Assembly (NCBI GenBank): GCA_949358305.1
Contig: OX442317.1
Location: 9,242,186 to 9,306,185, forward strand
Length of the DNA stretch: 64,000 bases
Reading direction: 5' to 3'
Source of the DNA: Strigamia acuminata
Lineage: Eukaryota; Arthropoda; Chilopoda; Geophilomorpha; Linotaeniidae
The notes below the pieces were generated by a model. That model was not told where the DNA came from and searched no databases. It was given only the letters and a program-made list of their open reading frames with translations. The translations under genes and the position numbers were made by a program. Positions 56,039-64,000 of this stretch are shown piece after piece (the stretch's first letter is position 1; each line of letters starts with the position of its first letter).

Positions 56039-57982
56039 TTAATAGTAGCTAGAATATGACGGATTAATATAAGCATCCACATATTCGAAGCAATCGTTTA
56101 TTAGATCAGCTTCTTCTTTAGAAAATTCGACCGAAGTTGCTAATTGTTCTTCTAAAAGAAATAAACATTTCATATAAATAAGTTACGAAGTATGAACAAA
56201 CATAATAATTTACTTGTAAATGTTAACATAGTTTTAAAATTATTCTCTATTTTGGTCGGAATTTTGTCCTCGTTTCCTGATAACACATCTAACTTCACCG
56301 TTAACAGTCGCTTGATAAAAGTCACAACAGCCTCAGATTTAGTTAATTTGGTATACGTATCCTGTAATTTTACAATGAATTTTTTAAATTCTAAAACTGA
56401 TAAGAATAAAATGGCTATACGTACGGAATAAAGTAACTTGGTACACTTGGGAATCTGAATTAAATAGTTCTTATCACTGTGTGTGCACAAGGCTTTCTAT
56501 AAATGATTAAGAACGACAACTTTTGTCAAGTATCACGAGTGAATGGATCATAGTGATAGTGTAATTACGTACATTTTGGTTTAAAATGGCACTAAGACAG
56601 TTGCATACACCTTCGGCTAACTATAATTTTTTTTTTTTTTTTGTTAATTGAGATTTTTTCAAAATATTTCTTTGAAACAAACATACATCATATCGGCCAT
56701 AGAAGCTTAGTGGTTTCTTGATATAAGTGCAGAAAGCCTTGGCTCCCGTTGACAGTAAATCTTCATTCTATTGACAAAAGAAATGACTGCATTATTAAAT
56801 GACAAAGCAACATGGAAATTAGTAAAATAAATTCTCACAAAAAAGCAAAATAAATTGTGGTGATCTCAAAAATATTCACCAACTTAGAAGATAAAATTAA
56901 TTGTCTTCTAATTAATTTGACTGTGGCACACGCCAAGTCAGATCATGTGACCGAGGGGAGAAATCCTCTCTAGGCACATATCACCCCAGGTTGTCCGGGG
57001 TGAAAACGGTTATTAGCCGTTATGGTGCAATATGGTGTAATAACCACTAGTTGCACCCATTTGAGCTAAGTGCGCAGGTTTTCTGCGCAATATTGAAGCG
57101 TGCTGGGCTCGCGTCTTGGCTCAAATCGGGACTCTGAAAAATACAACAACAACCTCAACATCACTGCGATATTTGCTCCGACAATACGTATTGATAGAGG
57201 ACCGTTGTAACTCAGTTTCGCCTGCTATCTTTGTGTATCAAACGCACAAAGCCAGCAATTCAGCTTGAATTAGCCGTCGCTAATTCCAGCTATCGAGAAG
57301 TAGAAGTTTCCTGATCCAAGTGAACCATCGCCATCGTTGCTGCGCGAACGGCAACCATCGCCATCGTACCTGGACCAGACGCCTACAGCCGTCAACCACC
57401 GCCGCCGAGCCGTCGCACGAGCCGTAGAAGAAACCCACGAGAACCATCGTCTTCGACCATCGTTCGTGAGTTTGCTGAACGAAGACAATTTGCCTTCGCC
57501 TAACAACTGTGTGTTGTTCAAGCGCCATTTCTGACGCTTTGTAGCTTGCAACAGTCGTTGCAAGCCCTTCCTTTGTTTCACATTCATTATTACGCGACTT
57601 GTCGCATATTTTCATACTAGTCATTGTAAATTACCGAATAAATACTTTTATTGTGATTTTTTATACAAAGAACTGTCTTTTTATTTCTTTTCCTTAAACT
57701 TAACCCCTAGATAATTTAAGGCCGCCGATTGTAAGTCTTTTATAGCATTCACCTGCGGTTTCGTGCTTATTTATTAGAAATAAGTGCGATAATAACCCGG
57801 ATCGCAGCAAAATAAATAAATAAATAAAAAACAGAAAATAAAACAAAGTTTGAGGAAATGTCTTGGGTATGCTCTGCAGTGAAGTCTAACCTAATTTATG
57901 TTCATAAACCTTTTCTTACCTCATCATCGCCTGCATTTGCTTTACAAACTGACAAAAACAAAATCAGATAGATTATTTTCAT
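56039..57982 (-). CDS. predicted small secreted protein, 158 residues, unrecognised
   Basis: Five exons on the minus strand: 57982-57920, 56767-56687, 56496-56425, 56361-56214, 56151-56039. They sum to 477 nt and all phases agree. MKIIYLILFLSVCKANA is a clear signal peptide. The mature part reads through NEDLLSTGAKAFCTYIKK, LCTHSDKNYLIQIPKCTK, TKSEAVVTFIKRLL and EFSKEEADLINDCFEYVD, with four cysteines, ending NPSYSSYY. I know no family. The large intron 1 (56768-57919) contains a possible solo LTR. Confidence 0.65.
56923..57800. mobile_element. possible solo LTR inside the secreted-protein intron
   Basis: A GC-richer block starting TGTGGCACACGCC, with inverted GTTATTAGCC / GGTGTAATAACC motifs and a GAATAAATAC polyadenylation-like signal at 57637. 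It differs in composition from its surroundings. Neither end nor a target duplication could be fixed. Confidence 0.3.
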
Positions 57983-58341
57983 TTTGGATGAAATATCGAT
58001 AGGACTGGATTTTGAAAAGTTGTTAGAATGCTTGCATAAATATACACAATCTGTATTTAATAAAATCGTAAAAGTTCTGAAAAAGGTAAATAACTTCTGA
58101 TATAAAAATTAATTGGCTTATTCACTTTTTAAGAGAGAAAATAAAACATTCAATAGAGCTCATTTGAAATTAACTAATTAAACTAATATAATTAATCATG
58201 CTCATTAAAAAATAATATCACTTCTATATTATGATATATATAATTATATATTTTTATATTTTCATTAAAAAATTTTAATTTGCTGATTTGTTTTCCTTTT
58301 TTTAAAAAAAAACATTTAACTTAAGATTTACAATAAAGTTC

Positions 58342-58942
58342 TTAAAGGTTATGGGAAGAGAAAAATAAAAATTGAGGAGAAGATTATTTATGTCATTATT
58401 AGACCAAATCCATTGTTTACACGTGTTGAATTGTTTCGAGATTGTTATATCGTTTGTTTAAACGTTGGAAAATTCTCAAATGTCCTCCATTTATAGTTTT
58501 CGAAAGTTTCCAAAAGTTGCCGTTGGTGGCGCTTTTTATGACGTCATCGGCGACAAACAAGCAGCTTTTTAGCATGGGCTTGGCTTCATTTAAGAGCTAC
58601 GAAATTTTTTTTCCAAAGTTGACAATGCTGTTATAGGTTATTGGGATTTTAATATTCAGAGTGCATGTGTATAGGTTCAAAAGAACTTATAATAAATTTT
58701 CGTAGCTCTTAAATGAAGCCAAGCCCATGCTAAAAAGCTGCTTGTTTGTCGCCGATGACGTCATAAAAAGCGCCACCAACGGCAACTTTTGGAAACTTTC
58801 GAAAACTAAAAATGGAGGACATTTGAGAATTTTCCAACGTTTAAAATTTAAACGAACGATATAACAATCTCGAAACAATTCAACACGTGTAAACAATGGA
58901 TTTGGTCTAATAATGACATAAATAATCTTCTCCTCAATTTTC
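58342..58942. mobile_element. foldback element, copy 2
   Basis: Same family as 10125-10763. It starts TTAAAGGTTATGGGAAG and has both arms, but the right end stops at CTCCTCAATTTT before the terminal CCCATGACC, so it is truncated. Confidence 0.88.
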
Positions 58943-59311
58943 AACCCAGCAGTTTCAAAATTCAATGTGAGAATAATAAAATTCGAGCTTCAAAAATTCT
59001 TTTATTTTTAAACATTATAAGAAACAATAAAAAAAAATAATAGATTCAAAAATTCAACAAAAACATTTGTCACGAAATTTTCCTTCTCTACCCACTAATT
59101 TTGAGTTCAATCTCAATTATTTTTGTCATACTTTTTCGATAAATACTGAATTGGTTAAATATCTACATAAACATAAAATAGTCATAAGTCTTGAAATAGA
59201 ATCATTTTCATACATTTTTGGAAAAATATTTTTGGTCAGGGTCAAAAATGACCTGGGTGGGGGGAGTAAGGGAGTAAGGCTTTTTGTTGCCACAGCAACT
59301 AAAATAAGAGG

Positions 59312-59581
59312 TCGTCCACAAATTACGTAACGCACCAACGGGTGGAGGGGGGGGGGGTTCAAATTTTGTTATGTTCCATGTAAAAAAAAATTAAATTGTA
59401 AATAATCAAAATATAATCATTTTTTATATGATTTTTGGAAAATTTCGAGGGGGGAATTTCAGTTTTGTAACGTAATTAAAGAGTGGGGGTTCGGAAATTT
59501 GTTACAACCATGTTACAGAGGGGGGGGGAGGGGGTCTAAAAATCCCAAATTTTGCATTACGTAATTTATAGACGGCCCCTT
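59312..59581. mobile_element. MITE with GTCGTCCA...GACGGCCCC ends
   Basis: Left GGTCGTCCACAAATTACGTAA and right TTACGTAATTTATAGACGG are imperfect inverted repeats about 270 bp apart, with G-runs inside. Elements with these ends are, as I recall, common in arthropod genomes. The superfamily is not certain. Confidence 0.7.
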
Positions 59582-60901
59582 AGCATTTAGAATTGGTAAA
59601 AGTTACTTGGCAAGTCTGATGTTACAGGAGTTAAATTGATTAACCGTACGACATAGCAGGACCAACCTGAAAAAATTCCTTACTCATCCAAAGCCAAAAG
59701 ATTTTTCTAAAAATGTCTGAAAATGATTCTATTTTTTGACTATTTCTTGTTTATGAAGAAATTTAATCAATTTTGATATTTGTCGAAAGAGATTGAATTC
59801 AAAAGTAGTGGGTAAACAACGGAATTTTGTAACAAATTTATTTATTGTTTGTCATGATGTTTACAGAAAATACAGGAAATTTCAGAAAGAAAATCCCGTT
59901 TGTTTTCGAGAAAATATGTATACATATATTTTGAAATATATTTTGAAAATGTATTTCAAAATGTATTTTCCGACCATATGGGCAATATGTATTTAATGAA
60001 AGTTCTGAAAATCGTAAATAACTTCTGGTATTCAAATTAATCGGCTTATTCACTTTTTAATAGCGACAATTAAACATTGAATAGAGCTCATTTGAAATTA
60101 ATTAATAAAACTAATATAATTAATCATGCTCATCAAAAAATAATATCACTTCTATATTATGATATATATAATTATATATATTATATAAAAAATTATATAT
60201 TTTTATATTTTCATATGTACAATTATATTCCATGTAAATACATTATGTTATTCTAATTTTTTCAATTTTCAATAGAGTTTTTAAGATATTAAATGAAGAG
60301 ATTTGATGTTAATACTCACATTCTTCTAAATTCCATTAACCCTGGCAGTACCAACCTAAAAAAATCCCTTACTCGCCCAACCCGGGTTATTTTTTACACC
60401 AAGCCGAAAATTTTTTTCCAAAAATGAGTGAAAATGATTTTATTCTCCGAGTATTTCATGTTTATGAAGAAATTTAAGCAATTCGGTATTTGTCAAAGAG
60501 AGCGACAAAAGTAATTGACATTGTATTCAAAAGTAGTGAGTAAACAAAGGAATTTAGTGAAAATTTTTTTTTTGCGATTTTTAAATCTATTATTTTTATT
60601 GTTTGTTATAATGTTAAATGAAAATTAATGAAATGTCAGAATGAAAATCCTGATAGTTTTCGAGACAAAAAATTAAAACACTTTTGGAGGTCAAAATGTT
60701 TTGTCCAGTCGTTGTAATTAACTGTTTTTTTTTTTTAGAAAAATAAACTCAATTTTAGCAACATTCTTTCCCTCGTTTTCGACTTCAATATCTGACTCGT
60801 CGTTTCGTCTACAAGAAGATAAATTAAAAATGGCGCGGAAAATCGTCAGGAAATAATTTCTTATTTCGTCGTCAGATGGCGACCGTTCAGTGTCAACAAA
60901 C

Positions 60902-63900
60902 ATGGAAATGGTGGAACCGTCATCGTCTCTGGCAAAATTGGAGCAAGATGGTGAATTACATAATAAATAACGATATATTTGTGACACGATGTAATTTTTT
61001 TTGCAGATGTTTTCAGTCAATTTTTAAAAACGGAATTCCAAGTGAAGAATTTCGCATCGCAGTCATTACAAGGCGCTTTAGTGTCGGAACTGCTGCCCAA
61101 ATTGGCAGCCGGCATTGCATTATTGGATAAGGAATTATTAAATCATGTAATGGAATAAATTAGACCAGAAATTAAAATATACTCAACTCCCGATGTGATA
61201 GGTTTCCACTCATTATGAAGATCTGTTGTCTCAAGCGACTGGAATTGAAACTTTGGAAGGAGTTTTGTCGATGATGCACGTCAGAATTCAGAATTTGCTT
61301 TCCGCAGTCGAAAGGTTTAAAAAATAAATTAATTAATAAATGAAATTTGGGTAAATTTGCTATTTTTTTTAGATTAAAAATGAAATTATTCGACCCATAC
61401 AAGAAAATTTCGTCACACACCGCCATGTTGGCACGCCTTCAAACAGTTTGCGACCTGTTACGACAAATTGTACGAGTTATTTACCTCACGAAGAGACTTC
61501 ACGGACAATTACAAGCCGGACCGCAAGAAATTACTAAAGTTGCTCAAAGCTTAAGCGAATTAGGTTATTTCTTTGTTTTTTAATTTAAAAATTTCATTTT
61601 TGGTTGTTAAAATTGAATTTTTTATCGTTAAAATAGCAATTTTGTCGTTAAAATACCAATTTTTGTCGTTAAAATACCAATTTTTGTCGTTAAAATACCA
61701 ATTTTGTCGTTAAAATACCAATTTTGTCGTTAAAATACGAATTTTGGTCGTTAAAATTGCATCTTTGTTGTTTTTTAGACAGTATTTTAAAAAATGGAAA
61801 CTTGGACGGCTTGGAAGCGATCGAGAAGGAACAGCAACTGATCCGCCAATCGCGGAAAGAAGTGGAGCGTCAAGCGGAATTGATGTTAAACCGCGGGATC
61901 GAAACCCCGAACCAATCGCAAATATCAACGGCGCTTCAAGTGTTTCACAACTTGGGTTTACTAGAACGCACCGTACGTAAAACCATCGAAAACCTCGAAA
62001 ACCAACTAACAGAAGCCGTCAAAGACGCTCTAAGTCTTCGCAATCTATCCGAATCGAAGGCATTCAAGGGTAAAAACTGATCCCAAACCTCCAAAAACGA
62101 AACAATACAATCATTTCTAACCTCTAGGAGGTCCCGGCCGCTCTTCCCTGCCGTCCGTCGGTTCCGCGGTCGCATTTCGCGCCAATCTATGGACCAACAT
62201 GGAGAAATTGACCAATCAGATTTATCTATGTTGCAGTCGCGCTTTGCACTTGCAGAAAGTGCTGGTTAAGAAGCGGGATCCTCTAACCCAGATTTGTTTC
62301 ATGGAGGAATTGATCAACGTAAATAAATAATCGATTTTAACGGGTTTTTTTAAAATTAATTTTCAATTGCAGGTCGGCGGCGATAATATTTTGCCGGGAT
62401 TTTGGCAGTTCGTCACTCGTATTCTCAAAGAGGAGTTCAGTAACGCCGCAAACGGTGAATAAAAGTGGATTAATCGATGATTTGATTGAAAAATCGCTTG
62501 ATTTTCGATCTATTTTAGAGTCGTCGGCCATCAAACAGGCGTTCGAAGGAGAATATCCCAAACTTTTACGCAATTTCGCGGATTTGCGCAAGAAATTGCA
62601 CCATTTAACGAATAATTCGCAGCAAGAAGCCGATGAATTATCGAATAAATTCGAGTAATTGTATATTTTGCCCATGTTTGCGCATTAAGTTGAATTGTTG
62701 GTTCTTTTCAGTCCCGAAATTGCGTTGCGCTCGACGCTGCACCAGTTCGAGCAGGCGTATTTGTCCAGGTCGCTGTCGCGGCTCTTCGATCCGATCAACA
62801 TCGTGTTCGGGTCCGAGGGCGCGACTCCCAGAGCTGAAGACGTGAACGAAATCACGCGAATCGTCTCGAGCGAACTCGGTTTTGCGCTGGTCGACGCCGA
62901 ACTGTACAAAACGGTCGCGAAAAACGTCGCCAAAACTGTCAATTTGTTCGCGGTCAAATGGGAGCAGATGGTAATGTTTTTCCCAAGCACAAGCAAATCG
63001 CACGAAATTTACGCGTTTTAAATTAAATTCAGGTTTGTACGGACGGCGAGGCGAGTCAAGTCATTTGTCCAGTCACGCCGGGTCAGAAATTGAACGTGGA
63101 AATCGTCAATTTATTGAATTATTTCAACGTGCAAATGAAATTGGTAAAAAAAAATAAATAAATAAAAATATTAAATTAATTTATTTTAATTTAATAAAAA
63201 TAATTTTTTTTAAATTTCGATTTGTTTTTAGGTGGTTAACAGTTTGGTTAACGCGCCACCTGCAGCTTGCGAAACTATTCTGCACTCGCTCGAGTCAATA
63301 ACGACGTTAATGACATCGACGTCGCAGCCACTGTTGAAATCAATACGCGAATCCATCGAAGACGTCATTTTAACGATGCACAATGAAGATTATTCGGCGT
63401 AAAAATTTAAAATTATTATTATTATTATTTTTTACAAAATTTTCTTCAATTTCTAGCTCTACAAACGCGGCCAATCCGAAGATCGCGGCGCCGTGTTCTT
63501 TATACATGAAGGAATTGGAGCAATTCATATCTCGCGCTCATTCCCAATACTTATGCCAATTCGAAGCCGAAGATTTCACCGTCGCGCAGTAAATTCGAAC
63601 CCGCATCCCCCACAAAACCCATTTCTGATTAATTTCTTTCAGCCTTCACCCGTTGGCGGTCCGTAGCATCGAATTTTTAGTCCGGCACATGACGCAAGTT
63701 CGCCCGCTCGGCAGTTACGGCAAGATGCGCCTTGCGTCCGATTTGGCGCAAATGGAACTCGCCGTTTCGCCGCTCTGTCGTCGAGTGTCCGAATTGGGAA
63801 AATCCTATCGACTTTTAAGGAGTTTGAAGTGATAAGAATTGACTAATCAATTAAATTAAATAAAATTTCATTCAATTTAATTAATTTCAGGACACTCTTG

Positions 63901-64000
63901 TTTCAAAATCCCGAACACATTCAGTTTTCGCCGTCTTTGGCCGAGATCATTCCGTACAGTACCGTTTTGAATTTCCTGTTTTCGAAAGCGCCGCTTGAAA
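60902..64000 (+). CDS. COG5: conserved oligomeric Golgi complex subunit 5, 3' end beyond window
   Basis: Fourteen exons so far: 60902-60950, 61007-61146, 61202-61314, 61373-61563, 61779-62069, 62128-62318, 62373-62454, 62519-62654, 62712-62970, 63033-63143, 63232-63398, 63457-63588, 63643-63828, 63891 onward; about 719 residues of a protein of about 840. Phases agree throughout. Motifs: [23 protein letters not shown]-like [126 protein letters not shown]5 is in lobe B of the COG tether and acts in retrograde transport of Golgi enzymes. Start [16 protein letters not shown] is the first ATG. Its upstream region is duplicated at 41800-42000. Confidence 0.96.
61605..61765. repeat. 20-21-bp tandem array in COG5 intron 4
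   Basis: About seven units of GTTAAAATACCAATTTTGTC, within the intron 61564-61778. Confidence 0.9.

Larger units (their letters stand above)
57983..60680. repeat. diverged tandem duplication upstream of COG5
   Basis: Block A at 58065-58260 recurs at 59998-60205 (for example CTTCTATATTATGATATATA), and block B at 59675-59920 recurs at 60350-60680 (TGTTTATGAAGAAATTTAA, ATTCAAAAGTAGTG). The order A-B-A'-B' implies a tandem duplication. The first unit was later enlarged by a foldback element and a MITE. No gene is seen in it. Confidence 0.75.

Noticed and set aside
60057-60215. AT-rich palindromic stretch considered as a replication origin or attachment region
   Set aside because: It is only TATA-type low complexity within the tandem duplication; the sequence alone gives no functional evidence.

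Overview
This is eukaryotic nuclear DNA from an invertebrate animal, probably an arthropod. The genes are split by many short GT-AG introns. One gene is a Nanchung-type TRPV channel, and short runs of the arthropod telomere unit TTAGG are scattered about. I cannot name the species. Exon models were built by hand from splice sites, reading phase and remembered family sequence. For seven multi-exon models the coding phases close exactly, which is strong internal support.

Layout. 1-9057: a decayed Ty3/gypsy retrotransposon (5' end outside the window) split by a complete, recent Ty1/copia element (1225-8208). 10125-10763: a long palindromic foldback element. 11300-13091 (-): uroporphyrinogen decarboxylase. 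13444-20491 (-): a MOV10-like RNA helicase whose introns are full of about 20-bp tandem arrays. 21078-22922 (-): a predicted secreted cysteine-rich protein. 24026-37404 (+): a Nanchung-like TRPV channel in 14 exons, its introns packed with hAT-type MITEs and foldback elements. 38580-40459 (-): twinfilin, with one apparent U12-type AT-AC intron. 40975-41449 (+): a small Myb-like protein that may be RAP1/TERF2IP-related.

41.8-54.4 kb is rearranged. It starts with a second copy of the COG5 promoter and first exon, split by a 2.4-kb DNA transposon that itself carries two nested hAT MITEs. Then come an orphan exon, a PLPP4/5-like phosphatase, FBXW4 and RASSF fragments, several MITEs and an orphan ICMT last exon. 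The PLPP, FBXW4 and RASSF pieces each carry a reading-frame break, unlike the genes around them. A composite tandem-repeat element occurs at about 45.2 and 54.1 kb in inverted orientation.

56039-57982 (-): a predicted 158-residue secreted protein. 58.0-60.7 kb: a diverged tandem duplication interrupted by a second foldback copy and a MITE. 60902 to the right edge (+): COG5, 5' complete and 3' cut by the window.

The genes are unrelated housekeeping or sensory loci (heme synthesis, RNA silencing/helicase, actin capping, Golgi tethering, mechanosensory channel). I see no operon or common pathway. The distinctive features are the nested mobile elements, the 20-21-bp tandem arrays, the U12 intron and the duplicated, partly broken gene pieces.
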